A stretch of 64,000 nt of DNA from Jaenimonas drosophilae (Eukaryota; Euglenozoa; Kinetoplastea; Trypanosomatida; Trypanosomatidae), in assembly GCA_030849065.1 (NCBI GenBank), contig JASAON010001606.1, positions 24,514 to 88,513 of the forward strand. Reading direction: 5' to 3'. The notes under the pieces are model-generated. The model saw nothing but the letters and a program-made list of their open reading frames with translations. It was not told the DNA's origin and made no database searches. Shown here piece by piece: positions 17,824-32,800 of the stretch (position 1 is its first letter; every line of letters begins with the position of its first letter). The translations under genes and the position numbers were made by a program.

Positions 17824-20800
17824 CTACCAATGTGGTGCCCACCGACTAGCAGAGTGTGGGGCCGCTTCCGACCCCAGCAGATTCTTTGCATCCGTCGAAA
17901 CTGCGATAAGTCGGCTGGCGAAACCGTAGGCTGTGTTGTACTGAGTTGGGGCTGCCTCACTTGTTGCATCGGCAGAATGGCTAGCCATGCTCGCCGCAAC
18001 ATGACGGAAGTGCTCCGTTTCGTCACGGCTCAGAGGAGGAAGCGGTGAATCTGCATCATCCATACTAACTGCGCCATGGCCACGTTCTACTTGTGCCCGT
18101 CGTTTGCGCATGCCATCCAGAATGATGGCTCTGTTGGCAAACTCCACGTCAGGGAGTCGAAAAAGTGGCTCATCACAGCGAAGCTTGATGCGCATGGATT
18201 GCCCGTCAAAGCAGCAGGGTAGCTGTCGTCGAATGTTTGGAAGGATGCCACTGGCCCCCACTGGGCAATTGTTGTGAATCTGTGAGCAGCTCGCCGTCGG
18301 CGGAGATAGCGGGGACCCAATCACTCTTCGACTACGGGGGAGTCGCATGGAGGAATCCAGGGCAAATGGCAGGGGGGCGTAGGAGCTAGGTAGTCGCGTG
18401 CTGGCGCTACCGTTGAGATCATCTCCGTCAGTCCCGGTGGAGATGCTCTTGCCATTCCCAACGCCAGTTACATGGCATGCGGATTCGTTCGAGGGGAAGA
18501 CAACGGGCAGCGCCACATCCATCGACTCTTCACCAACTGCCGTGGAGATGGAAGGGTCAAGCTGAATCAAGTCGTCCAGCGGGGTACTGAGAGCTCCACT
18601 GAGCGGAAATTGATGCGATTTGGCGTGCACGGGTGGACGCGGCAGCATCGGACGAAGGTGTACCCGTGCTCGTGGAGTGGTTGGCCGCCAGGCAAATCCA
18701 GTCATGACATCCAAGCCGAAGGTTGAGTAATCACTGATGTCTCGTGAGTAGTTGTAGATCTCATACAGGGAGAGTGCTGTGTGTGACTGAAATCGTGCGT
18801 GTGGGCTCTCCACGGAGAGGGCGTTGCGCAGGCTACGAGTGAGGCGAAAGACGGTGGGGTCTGTGTTGGGGAAGGGATGGCGCAGGGCATCCTCCTGCGT
18901 GAGAAGAAGACCGGCACTTCCCTCTGCATCACGTATGCGATCCGATGACCGCTTGCATGAGGTCGCTCTGCGTCGCTCTGGGGTAGATTGTAGCGTGTAG
19001 CGGCCCAGTCGATGGGTGGCCACATGACCGCTGCTTGTATCAATGAAGAAGTTGCCCGTCTCGCGGTGGTACATGTCAAGGAGGAACGTCACCACACTCC
19101 ACTCTGCCATCTCTTGTGTATACCGACGACGCGCATTAAGCCAGTGAGATGGGTCCATACCATCAGCAGCAAAGGCGTGGCGTAGTGCGTTACCGTGGCG
19201 GCAGGACTCGATGTCCAGCACACAGAGTCGTTGCGCCTCCCGCTGCTGTTCCGTGAGAGCTTCAGCTTCAGACGCATTTTCTTCGTCATCCTGTTCGCTT
19301 GCAGCAACGGAGGACGGCGCCATGCTGACGGTCAGCTCCACCTGCTGAATCCGCTGCAGCAGCATCTTGAGATGGGACACCGGGCGAGGGAGGGAAAGGA
19401 AGTACTCATACGTCTTGATGCTGCTCGTTCCTTCGCTGGAAGGTCGCTGCTCCAAAGTATTTTCCACAAGGGTCTTCAGGGGGCCAACATCTCCAGTATC
19501 CATGGCCGTTGTCATGGCATTGTGGTAGGCTAGCTTGTTTTGCTGTCGAACATGAGAGCAGCGCAGCTCCGCCTCGGCAATGTCAGGAAGCTCAAACGGA
19601 AGTCGTGGAACGGAGGTCATGATTGGGGTCTCAAGCGACGTGACGCTGGCAGAAAAGCCAGCTGTGCCACTCAGGGATGAAAACAGCTCCTGCTTCACCT
19701 TGAGGGTGTCCTCTCGATGCAGGCAGTCACAGTACTCATCATGTGTGTAGTAGAGCGAGGTGGGCTTGCGGTGTGCCTGAATGAGGCTTGTGTGATGGGT
19801 AGATTCTGGAAGCTGCGTTGGCCAGGTTGTGGAGCGTCGTACACGAGAAGGAAGTTGTGTGAGGAACTTATCCATCCCAATGGGCAAAACGAGTGGACGT
19901 CGTAGTGAATCCAGTGGGAGGTGCCCAATGAGGGTGCAGACAGCTATTTCCATCAAGGAGTAGGGCATGATGACCTCGGCGGATTGCAAAGACCGCATCT
20001 CCGCAGACTCAAGCAGCGGACTTCCCGAGGGAAGACTACTTGGGAAGCGGCCCGTGGGCGAGGATATGGGAGATGACGGGCCCACGGATGTGGGGCTGCC
20101 ATGGTGTCGTGACACGTCTGTGGTACAGGGTAAGTTCCAACAGCTTAAGCCAGCTTCAGGCTCCTCCGAGGACGAAACGGGGGGACGCTCAATGGCATAG
20201 TGCATGCGAATCTTCCATCCATCGGAGAGAAACAGCGTGTATACGTCCTCACGTGAGTAGTGTGGGGACTCCCCTGGAACAATGTAGCGGCGTACGTGGG
20301 ACACACTCTTGTAGCCTCCGTCCATTCGTTGGGTGAAGGCCATGCCTTCCTCGCTGCCAGGATCGTTGTGAGGGCTGGTTAATGGAGGCGCAACAGACTC
20401 GTCTGGGTGGTTCTCACCTCCGCTGTTCGGATCTGTGTCCATCACCAGCGTTGGTAGCTGCCACACTGGTGCAGGAAGCCGGCAAGAGCCGGAGAGCGAG
20501 AGCTCCGATCCAGAACTTGCGTCTCCAATAAAGTGGCAGAAGGCCAAGGTCTCTTCCACGATGCGGCGATGTTCAGGACTGGCGGCGGCGATGTCCCGCA
20601 AGAAGGACGACTGAATGGCGGGTGTTCCGCTGCGGATGTCCGTGGGAAGGTAGCGGCAGGCACTGCTGCTGGGCTCGGCAGTAGTGGAAGTGGCAAAGAC
20701 ACTGTCACGATCGGCTAGCCCACCCACAGGTGAGTTGGGGGACCCTTGCGACAAACCCCGCAGCTTGGGGGAGCCGTAGACGGACATGCCGCTGTGATCT

Positions 20801-23800
20801 ACCGTGCGGGAGTCAGCAGCGGTGCTTGTACTCTTGGGCCATCCGCTGAAGCTTCCATGAGTACAAGAGGCACTCGCGGCGCCAAGGTCAGCCGGCGTGG
20901 ATTCAGCCAAGGGTGAAGCACGACCACCCACCATCTCGTATGGATGTTCGAAGCACGCAATGAGGGTAAAGATCATTTGGTGCAGCATGGACGTCCACTT
21001 CACGCAGAGGTCTCGCACAGCAAGACGAATCGGAGCGTAGATGGTGGCCGTCCAGACAAGATGCGGAATGATGGAGGCCCACAGCACCAACATGGGTGCA
21101 CGGAAGTCCAGCGCACCGAAGCCACCTTGGTCTGGATGATCGGCTTGATTGTTGGAGGCCGTCGACCCACGCTTGTCAGACTCAGCGTATCCCGTCACTG
21201 AGTGCCAGTGCGATCCTGCCAACTTCTCGTGCACGGACATCGATGACGCACCCAAGGAGGCTGCCACCGGAACGTCTGCAACAGCTGCCATGCTCTCCTC
21301 GCACTTCACAGCAAGGTAGAGTACCTTGAGCATCATGCTGGAGGACGGAAGCATCCCACGTGAGTGTCGTTGACGACGCTGTGATGCTGTGCTGAAGGGT
21401 CCGATTCCATGCACCGCCCCCAGAGATGCGCTACGCCACATCTGAGCACCTTGCTGAAGTGCGGCCATGGCCTTGGCGGACTGCTCCAGGAAGTTTCGCA
21501 GCGTTGCTGGGTCATTGGTTGCCTCCCACTCGTGATGCATGGCCAGGCACACCTCAAAGAGAAGCAGGCCAAACTCACGCCAGATGGATGGTAGGTAGTT
21601 GGAAACGGAGATGGTGTGCTCCAGCAAGTAGTACTCCGTCAGGAGCGCCTCGTTTTCCTCTTCGCCGTACAATGGCAAGTCATCGGCGCTGCGGCGGCAC
21701 ATATTCATCGCGGGGATGGGTGAAAAACGCGGCAGGTTGTACCATCGTTGTTGATCGTTTACAGCTTTGGTCGGGAGTGTGTTGGCAACGTTGCTGAAAC
21801 GATGTGCCAGCTTGAGTCGACGGGTTGAGTACATGTGCAGCAGGACGAGCTCTGCTTGGTAGGGAGTTAGGCTGTTGCCCAGATCCTCCACCTTCACGTA
21901 GGCCATGTCGGAGCACATTGTTCCACGTATCTGCTGCTCCAGCTCCATCTGTGCGCGAGCAGTTAACGGAGAGCCATCCTTGGGTCCAAACCTAGTCAGG
22001 GCCAAGTCAGTACGTAATGCGATGCAGATATCCATGTACAGGCACTCCATCTCCTCGGTAGATGAGAGCAGTCGTACCAGACGACGGAGACGCTCCAGCT
22101 CCAGTGTCTCCCGGTACTCCTTCACAGCCTGGAAGTTGCGCGTGTGAATGGGGAGTCGAGCAAAGTGCTCCAAGGATCGCACCGAGCGAAAAGGAAGTCC
22201 CTCCTTATCCATCTGTTCCGTCAGAATGAGAATATTGCTGATCTGCCAGTGAGCAGGAATAAGCGCACTGCGTACCGCGATCACCTCATAGCGCTGTAGG
22301 ACGGTGCTACCCATCGGAAGTGGCCGGCAGCCAACATTCCTCAGCCGACGAATCGTGGAGATTTTGAAGAGCCTGCCGTTGACTTCACGGCCCAACTCCT
22401 CCGCGGTGAGACTTCGTGTAGTCAGGCTGTGGTCGCCAGCAACAGGTAGGGCCTGAGGTGAGGAGGAATCATCATCCATGGTGCTGAGCTCAATAGCGTG
22501 GATGCCCTCCTCCAAGTTTGACACCTGCTGAAACATGCAGTTAAGCTCCAGCATGAGTTGTGTGTGTTCGGTGTGGAACACGGCATAGTAGTCCTTGAGG
22601 GAGTTCTGCACGTTGGTGAGTGTTTGCTTCGCCCGGTCGTAGTTCCCCTCGCTCGCAAATGCGGCAGCACGGAAGATGTCAATTTGGTGCTGAAAGGGGG
22701 ACTGCCGGTCGGGTCCGGTGTGGTGGCCCGCCTCCTCTGCCAGTGGAGAGGATGCACCCTCCGTCCCTTGGCGGAAGGGGCTTCTCTCAGGGAAGCGCTT
22801 CGTTCGGTCTGTGCGCGTTCCATCCGAGGAACTACTGCAAGGATGTGCCATGCCCGGTCCATCCAGTGAGGGATGCAAGGCAAAGGACTCGTACTCCCGG
22901 GCAAACTGTGCGGCACGGAGCACCTCATCCCAGCGACAGAGTGACTCCGCCGCCACAATGGCATATCGAGCAATATACAGTGGGAGGTTGTAGTTGGGCA
23001 CGGTTGTTGCTCCAGGTGGTGGCATAATACTAGTGATTCGGCCTGCTCCCATCTCGGGTGGGAGATGCGGTAGTTCCTGGTCAACAAGCCGCTCATTGCT
23101 GGGGCAGGTGGCTAGGCAAGCTGCCAGTGGGTCGCTCCCATTCGTTCCGGCCGAGCCCACCAGCATTTCTGGTGTGGCGGCACTGTTCGTGAGCAGCACC
23201 TCCTCACCCACAATGGTGACGACCTGGCTTCGTTGAGGACGACGGCGCGCCGTCGATGGTGGCGATCGCGACACATCCATGCTTCCAGACAAGGAGATGG
23301 GTCGAGCAATGGGGGCGGCCGTCGAACGCGCCATACCTCGGCTGCCGTTCCCTATCCCAGAGACCATCTCCCACGGGCTCGTTCCCAGCTTGCGCTTGGT
23401 AGACGACCACAGACGGAGCACCGACTCAAAGTCCAGGACACGACTGAAGAAGCGCATCGCGAAGAGAACTTCCATCAGGCTTAGATCCGCCGCGGAGTCC
23501 TCCTCCGAAGGGGCGGTAGAGCCGCTCATCGACGCCTGTGCTCCAGAAGACGAAGCTTGGCCTCCGGAGGACGACGACTCCCCTGAACCCGCAAAGGAAT
23601 ACTGGAGATAGCGTCGAGCTGCACACAAATCACTGTGAAGGAGGAAGTCCTTGAGCAGGGTGTTGCGCTCATCACTCCGGGAGTCGCCTAACTCTAATCT
23701 TACGGGTCGCGGGATGTCGCGGTGGATGTCAACGGCCGTGGTGGAGGTTGAAAAGAACTGAATGAGAGCGAGCTTGAGCTGCGGGTCGTCCACGACGAGG

Positions 23801-26800
23801 GAGTAGTCGTGGAGGGCATTCACCTCATCCAACACATCGACCAAAAAGGACGCCTTCTCGGCAGAGAAGCTTCTAAGAAGGTCCTGTTCCACATGGAAGA
23901 GGGCCAGTGGGGGGTTGCTCGCACGATGGGCGAGCTCCGCCACGAAGGTGGGCGTGATATAGACGTCGATGATTGTTCGGTTGATTTGTTCGTCAAAGAT
24001 GGAAGGTGCGAAGAGGAGAATGAAGTGACCGATGCGAGCGATCTCCATCGCCACGAGCTGCGGGACATGGGCGTGGAAGCGGTAGAAAGTGCGAATCGCC
24101 ACCATCCACTCACGTAGGTCGTCCGTTGAGGTGCAGCTCGTCCACAGCGACAGCAATGCCACTGGAAGCAGGTCGGAGTACATGAGAGAAGTACGGTGCT
24201 GCTTGATGAGGTGAGCGCAGATACTGACCGAAGGATCTGGTGCTGCCTCCGCCACCATGATGCAAAAGCGCTCCAGCCACAATCGCCACTTATCCGGCCG
24301 AAGTCGGGCATGATGCTCAAAGAACCGGAGCTCTTCACGACCAACGGCAGTAGGTATGCTGCTGGCCTCACGACGCGTGTCATCATCCCGAGAGGCGTAG
24401 AATGAGGTGTTGATCTCGTTGGTAGGGTCGGAGGTGAGGGTCGGATGCAGGCGTCTGTTGGCGGCACCGGAGTTGCGTGTGTCGGTGAACGATGCTTCAC
24501 GGGAAAGGAAGGGTGGAAAGTCCAGCGGCGTCTCCTCCTCAGTGACACGTTGCTCGCCGCTGGCAGAGACTTCGGGAGGGACGGAGCATCGAGAGGGGGG
24601 CTCCTGTGCAGAGATGCCAGTTGGGACGCTGCGCTGACTGCTTGCCAGGGAGTGTAGCTTGGGCGATACCCCAGCCGCAGCAAGACGGAGGGAGAGTGCG
24701 ATGGGCAGAGAGGTAGTGGAAGGCACCTGGACCACTGGAATCCCTGGGTGGCTCAGTGAGAGGTCCTCAAAGGACATATTCTGCCACTCAGACGGTTCCA
24801 ATGGGGTGAAAGGTGCGGTGTCGAGGCCTGTAGCGTGTTCCACATCTTCCGACCTGGCCGTCATGGCATCTGGGAGGGAGCAGCGATTGGCATATGTAGC
24901 GTCGGCGTCCTCCTTGTTGCGTTGAATAACGACCGTGGGGTTGCGAATGAGCTGGTCCACCGCCTCTTGAGACATGACGCCCAGAAGCTCCACGCGGTAG
25001 AGGGGTGAGCTGGCGCACCGGAAGAAGGATGTCACCGTGAGTACCTCGTCATCCCCAAATCGGAGTCGAACGTAAGCCTGCACCATGACGCTGTAGTGAA
25101 CTGACTGGATGCGGCATCTACCCAGAATCATGAGCAAACAGCCAAGAATATCCATCTCCGCGAAGGACTCCCACGACGTGCGCACCGACTGCAGCGGGAA
25201 GTAGCGGACCACCTCAGCACTGCCCTCCGCGGTGCGAAGACCCACACGCATCAAGGGGGAATCGCAGTGCCACCACTCATCTCCACCACAGAGGCCACCA
25301 AAGTTGCGCCGTCGGTGCTCAATGAGGAGCTCCTCCCACTCACGTCGATGATCGTCGTTCCGGAAGGCCTTGCGCGTGGGTCCTTGTGGGGCGGAATTAC
25401 CCACAGCAGCCATCTGAACACGTGGAGTCTTCACCTGTCGCGATGGAAGTGTGTCCTGGTCAGCCCGAAAGGGTGAGGCGGGTAGGCTTGTGATGGTCGA
25501 GCCCGGTGAGGCCACGCTGCTGTGGCCCTTGGACCACTCCGACTCGTCTCGAAGCTGCTTTAAGGCGTCCATGTGGATGTTGGCAAGAAGGTGTAGGTGA
25601 TGCATGCAGTTCTCGATAATCGCCGTCGCAACGGTACGAACATCGCAGTTGGCGATGTACTCCACCAGTACCTTGCTGATGAGGCGATTGACCGTTGATG
25701 CGAGGAGCTCTCGCTCATCCTTCATGAGATCCATGTTATTGCTTCCATGGGAGCGCGCTTCACACAACGCTTGGGATAGGTTGAGACAGACCATCTGTCG
25801 AGCCGCCACATTTGCAAGAGGCTGAAACATGCGAATGGTGGTTGTGATACGGTCGTAGACTGCCTCGAGGATGGAGTTCCACCCGGGTGCTTGTCCGGAC
25901 GGGTTGAGATCCACCTGCGCAGAGGTGGTCCCACCCAAATCGAGATCTGCGTCCTCCCCAGACTTCTTCAGCGGATGGCCAGTGAGGGTGTCGTCGAGGT
26001 TCAGGGGATCATGCAAGAGAGTCATATTCACGTAGCTCTGCTCCACGCGGTGATAGGTTGTGATAGCAGTCAGTAGTCGCATGAGCCACACTTGGCAGTG
26101 CTCCTTCATGAGATCTGGAACAGCGGCGCAGAGCGCCTGAAGAAGCTGACAGCCATTGAGGATTGTTGGTTGGCGTAGATTCCAGCTGGCGATGAGAAAA
26201 TTGTGAAGCAGGCGGTACATGGGGGCAATGGAACGGCCCACGTGAGATACTAAGTGAGCCAGTGAGTTCAGGAACAGTGGCAGCAAACCTGGGACGATGG
26301 TGTACTGAAGATGACCGGCACGATGACGTTCCGATATGAGGTTCAGGACAATGGTGAGCATGGTGGGTAGATAGACGGCAACGCGTCCAACAGCTGTGGT
26401 CTCGCTCAGGATGCGCATGATGCAGTCCACGCACTCGCAGAGACCTTCCGCGGTGAAGGTGACGGTACAACTGAGGTAGTCAAAGACCGCAGTGAGTAAG
26501 ACACGAATGACCACATCGGGCCACAGAAGTGATGTGAAGAGGTGAAAGCGGCTGAGCTGGGGAACGATCATGTGGCCGCCAAGAGGCTCATCGCGCACGT
26601 CGTACCGCTGCAGATTGGCATCGTCACTCAGGAAGGCGTTCAGGTCGGGATACTCCAGCGGTTTGTCTGGGCGACGGATTAAGGCTGGCATACGGTCCAT
26701 ATCATCTAGATGGGGTGGCTCAATGGAGCTGATGGTACCAAGAAGACGTAGAACCGCGATGGAGAGGTCGGAGCCAATTGACGGCTTCTGATACAGGAGC

Positions 26801-29800
26801 GAGTGAAGGCAGGTGACAATATCGTGAAGGTCCACGTAGGCATAGGTCGTGGCTTCGCTAGACTGAAGAATGCTCTGCAGTGCCGCTAATGCACTCATCA
26901 TGCGGACCACATCTCCATCACGAATCGTGAGCTGGTGGCCAGTGGTGCGAATGAAGGGACGGAACAAGAACCAATCCTCCGTCGCGCTGTCCTCGTGCAG
27001 CACCGTGAGCAGTCGAAGGGCGTTCACCACCGCCTCCCGATCGGAACGTGGGTTGCGGAGTACGAACTGCAGCATCAGCAAGATACGGCGCAGGTAGATT
27101 GGGGTGGACTCTGGAATGCAGAGCGCAATCTCCGTCAGCACCGCCAGAGAGGCTGCGTGAACCGTCAGCGACGGGTCCGTCATGCATCCGATTGGGATGT
27201 TGGAGCCTGCGGTGAAGATGGGGAAGCCATTGAAGGTGACTGGTGAGGAGGCTGACGACGTTATTCCTGCCGGCTGCCGTTCATGTTGCTCACGTTCACC
27301 AATTTGAGAGTAGAAGAAGGCGGCACAGCGGCTCTCAAAGTTGTCGAGCAGCTGTTGAAGAACCTTGCGCATTGGCGGGTAGGTCAAGGGAGGGTTGGAC
27401 GGGGCGATGTTGCGGAGTAGTCGGATGGCCACGACACGGTTCTCCAGCACAGGATCGTTGAGCACAACAAAGAGCTGGCCAATGAGGTGTTCGTGGGCGT
27501 AGAGGAACTGGTAGGTGTTGGGGGTCAGTGAGCGCAAGGCAATGGTCCGAATGCGATCCTCCAGGTCACCCACAGCTACCGCCACAAGCTGGTGGACCAC
27601 CTCTCGTACGGTACTCACGTGAGTACGACCGCAGTGTCTCTCACAGACCGGTGGTGGAAGACTAATGTTGGTTCCCTTGTGAGGCATGGGTGCTGATGGA
27701 ATCGATGGAGGCACGAATAGCAGATGCTTGCCCCGCTGGACAACCACCGCAGCAGCGGCGGAGGAGTCTCGCTCAATCAACACGCCACCTCGTCCGAGAC
27801 CAACCGAAGTGGTTTGCTCAGATGCACGCGTGATGTTGCAGGTGTGTGGTGACTGCAGGTGAGTGGAGGAGTAGTCGAGGGAATCATCCAGAAATCTGCC
27901 ACGCTCTGGCCGGTCAATGACGCCTTGGCTATTTGGGAAGAAGCAGTCCGACTCCAGTGCCCGAACACTGGACTGGACGCACTCGCGACGGAGTTGCTCA
28001 TCGCTATGGTGGAGGTAGGGCGTACACACATCCAAGAAGAAGGCCGTCATGCCCTCCCAGTGGTAGGGATAGAGCTGCAGAACACGGAAGCACAGTCGTT
28101 TCGCCTCCAGTCGCTGAGCTGGTGTGAGCTCCGCCCGATCCGCCTCCGTGGAGCCAAGAAAGAGTGCGGCGTTTCCCTGAGGTGCGCGGGGTGGAGAGGA
28201 AGACATCGCGGAACGTCCATCGGTGGTCAGTGGAGTGGAGGCACTGAATGTGTGTTGCGGGTCTGCCAAGCAACTACGGTCGGGGCTCTTATCGAGACGA
28301 CGAAGGGAATTGGGGTTTGGCTGGTGACGAAGTACCTCCATCATGCGACGAGCGAGCAGGCTCTGGGTCACCCGGCGTAGTTGTGGATAGACGCTGCACA
28401 AGACAGACGAGACCGTCGCGAGCTCAATAGAAAATGGTGACTGCATGCAGAGTCGGCACACTCTTTCCACCATGGGCGCGCACCGCTCAGCGGCTGCGGT
28501 GCCGAAGTTCAGCACCAACAAGCCCAGCGAGGGAAAGATGGGTCGGGAGAAGGTTGCTGAGCGGCTCATCGCGCCATGGCACAGTGCGGGATAGATGGTG
28601 CTGGCAAAGAGAGTCTCCAACACTGGGGGATAGAGTGAGCCCACCGCAGCGGTGAAGAGACTCGCCGTGAGGAACTCCAGCTCAAAGCAGCTGCAGCTGG
28701 ACGATGATGGGATGCTGCTCGTGGTGGTGGGGTCACCTGGCATGCGAGAGTCCACACGCGGGGAACCGCAGTCGGTGGTCGCCGCCTGCCTCCCAGAAGA
28801 TGCGAGGGGTGGGGCCAGTGGATGAGTAAGTGGCGAGGATGAGAGCGGTGCTGTGCGTGGCGAGTGCCGGGTCCACAGTGAGCTCCCTTCACGCTCCATC
28901 TCACCAGCACCAGGTCCATTGCTAGAGTTAAGGGGCATGGCGGAGGAGTTTCTCGTTGCTGCAAGGGAGGAGCTCCCTGTTGGAGGACTGGGAGACGACC
29001 CAAGTGATACACCTTGCTTCAGCTGCGTCACCACACGGTTCCACATTCGTTGAGAGATGTAGACGGCCGCCTCCGGGGTGAAGGACGCACTGTAGCAGGG
29101 CACAAGCAGCGGAAGCAGTCGCTCCACCACCACCTGCGCATCCCTCGGCAGGGCATCCACAGGGGCGATGCCTGGGCCCACCTTCACATCCCCTGCAGCC
29201 GCGTTGCGGGGATGTTGCGGGAGGAAGAGCTTGACCACAGCGTTGGCAGCGCGCGCGCTCAGGAAGAAGTCAAGGGAGGGAGCAAAGCCATGCTTGCGAT
29301 GTGGGGCTGGTGAGTCGTCCTGCCTCTCGTTCTCCGCGGCGAGCTCAGGGATGTCTGTTGAAGAGAAACGCACCTGTTGCAGCTCCTTCGGCCAGGCCGG
29401 CACTTGTTGAGTGCGGGGTCCAACACGCCCAGACGGAGGCGTCCCGTCACGATCTGCCCCCATCGGGGCAGGTGGCTGGTGCTGAGCGGTGGATGGGGCG
29501 GATTGGCTCATGCTATACCACAGTGGATCTCCGGCGGATTCCCGGCGTGGGGCCAGCCGGAGCGGTGATGATGTTTCGCTGAGGTCGCCAAGCTCGCCGT
29601 CGGTCTCATCCCCATCGGTGGAACTGCTCACCGAAGACACGGGCATGTCTTCGCGGTAGCAAGCCTGCGTCACAACGTCGTGTTCGGCTAGGAGGGTGAT
29701 GTGCGGAACAGGGCTCTCAGGTGAATTCTGGTCCACGGAGACGTCGGGGTGCTCCCTGGAGAGTGTGGCATCACGAATGGCCTCTGGCAGTGAGACCATA

Positions 29801-32800
29801 GTGGGTGGTGCCTCAGCCCCCTTGGTTGGACGTTCACGACCTGCCGTCCGCGGGGTGACCGTGTCCTTCACCACGACTGTCGGACAGCGTATCGTCGTGG
29901 ATGATGTCCCCGTCGCTTCATGGGTGGTCTTGGAGGTGAGGGGCCACTGTCCTCGGCTTGCCTTACGCCAGGCACACACGAATGCTCCAATAGTGAGGGA
30001 GGCTGCCGTCATGCGCACCTCCAAGTGGGATGGAGGAATAACCTCGCCCAAGGCGGCGGCGAAGGTGCCGGACTCCGTTGGGGTGTGCGGTGGTTGCGGC
30101 GATGAGAGCCCGCGTCGCAGTCCGGAGAGGCCGGTGCCAATGCTCGATGGAATCTCAGCGGGAGGCGGATGCGGTGGGCAGCCATTGCGTGACTCGGCAG
30201 CGGGTTGGTCTTTTGCGTCATGGAAGGAGGCTGGCATGGAGAGTGATGGGGGGTGACCGACGGCCGAAGATTCCTCCGCACGAAGAGGAGGCGTGTGGAG
30301 GACCTCGGCATGGGTCTGCTGCACCTGGGTGTTCCATCGCGGTGGGGACACAGTGGTCGCAGGGGGTAGCAGGGGAGAGGATGAGGCCCTCGGCCTGTGC
30401 AACTGCCGCACAGACGAGCGCGAACGGCTACTCCTCGCGCTGGGTGGCACGCTGATGACTCGACGCACCGCTCGCGCAAAGAAGTCCCACATTGATGCTG
30501 TTCGTTGTGGGGGCGGCGGTTGGCTGACTGAGAGACGGGGGGTGGGTGATGGACCCACCATCGCACGTCGGCCAAGCTCATCAATGTGTGCGACGGTGGA
30601 CTCCCGACGCATTGGTCGTGGGACAGTCGTCGTCGATGGGGCCTCCGGGGTGGAAGCACCCAATGCCTCGAGGCAGCTACGCGACGCCGGAGACGTACCC
30701 GAAAGACCGTCAAGGAGATGCATGGACGCAGTGTAGGGGAAGGAAGCGGAGAGGGGTGGGGTGGACTTGCCATCGTGTGACCGGCCAACAGCAGTCACCT
30801 CCACGGTGGTCGGTGATGGCACCTCGAAGGAATCTGCGGTCCCGGCATGCGAGCGCGAGTTGGTGAGGGGAGATGACGATGATGCAGCAGAAGCCGTCTG
30901 CAGGAACAGGTTGACGGCGGTGGCTACAACGTTCTGAACGTAAATGACGCGCCGTTCCATCAAGGCCTCCACCAAGAGATCCTGCAGGGTTGCCGCGGCT
31001 ATTTCTCTCAGGCGATGCATCGGCTTGCTCCACTCCTCCCTCATTAAGATGTTCCAGGTACTCAGGATCAGCTCCGGAAGATAGGTTGTGATGAGCTTTC
31101 GAAAGGGCCTGGAGGACCGCCAGCGGAGGATGTGGCGTGTGGCAATGAGGCCTGTGAGGAGTTCCGCGTAGCTGCACCCGTGTCGGATGTAGTTGAGAAT
31201 AATCGTCATGAATTCCTCCGCGATGCGAGTGCAGTCCACGTCGGGTGCGTCAATATGCTGGAGAGCACAGCATGCCTCCAGAGCAAGGGTGACCGTGGAG
31301 AAGCGGTTGGACGGTAGGCAGCTTCGGATGTGGTTGAAGAAGATGACAATCCGCTCAGCCGGTGGCGCAAACCTCCACGGGAGGGTGAGGAGGACAACAT
31401 GCAGTGCTACCTCTCGTTCATTGTGCCGAATGAGACGCTGAAGAATGGTGTTGAGAGAGTGCTTGATTCCCCTTGCGGTTGGTGCGCCGGACGGAGGTGT
31501 GGGAAGGGAAAACGTGTGCTTCCTGCGGCCATGACTTGTGTCTCCAAGCTCGGCGGGGGTGGCAGAAGCTGCCACATCGTCCCCTGACTCTGAGGTGAAG
31601 CCCAGTCCACTGCTGCTCGTGCCCGTCACCACGTTACCTAGATGCTCTTCATACTCATCTCCAATCTTGGCCTCGGCCACACCACCAGAACCCGTCATCC
31701 CCACATTGAGTTGTTCCTCGACGAGTGCCTGCATGGCCTTCAGGCCTTCTTGCAAACGAGGAGGAAAGTGCTCAATGGAAAAGCAATCTGGCTGTAGTGG
31801 TGGCTGGGCGTAGTTGGCAAAGACAAAGGGAACATCCTGATTGCCGTCCAGCAGCGGGTGCTGATAGAGCCGACGGGAATGCCGTGGGCAGTCAAGACCT
31901 GACGGAACAGACTCCAAATGGCTATCCACCAAGTGGTCCTGGCCACCCAGAAGCAGGGCACGAGGGCTGAAGTGGCTTCCACGTCGCTGCGCCACCGATG
32001 ACTGCCGGCGAAAGGACGTCATTGGGCTCAGGAGAAGAGAGCCCTGGGATACCTTGCGCTGCTGTGGCAGCTGAGGAGAAGTAAGGTCACTGAGGGTGGA
32101 AAGTGGGGACACAAGATGGACCTCGTCCCACTCGCCATTGTCGGCGTTGTGGTCCACCATGTCAGATCGGTTGTTGTGGTTATGTTGACGGCACAAACAC
32201 GTTAGTGAGAGCCGTGGTGGTAGCATGGCGTAACTTGGATGGAGTACAGCCCGATATCTATCCCGAGAAGAAGGCGCTGCTGTGGATACGAGGTTAGCCT
32301 TGTTTCGGGTGTCAGGGAGATGGCCGGTGGGTGAGGCAGCCATAACTGGCGGCGGCCGCCATAAGTTGGAGACGGATGAGGAGCTCGAGTTCTTGGACGA
32401 GTGCCCATCGTCGTCGTCCCCGGCATCCTTGGCGAGCTCTACTCGTGGAACGCCATCAAACTGCGTCCACACCCGTGGTAGCTGAACCTCGGCCTCCTCC
32501 CACTTGGGGGTCCGAAAGGAGCTCTTGTGTGGGGTGCCTCTGCTTGGGACGATGTGAAGTGGGGAGCCGCTGGTGGATGGGGAGAGCACAGGAGGCTCTG
32601 CCGTCTCATTTTGGCTGGTGGTTGTGGGGGCAGCCTCAGAGGCTGGGGCACGGCCAACCTCCAAGGTGGAGAGATCCTGGAAGTACTGCAACAAGGGAGG
32701 GAGAACGTAGGCCTCATCGGAATCGAAGAGGGCCGCACCAGGAGCCGCCAGGAGCAAGTTGGATAGCGTGGTCATCATGAGACTACTCCCGCTTGGAGTA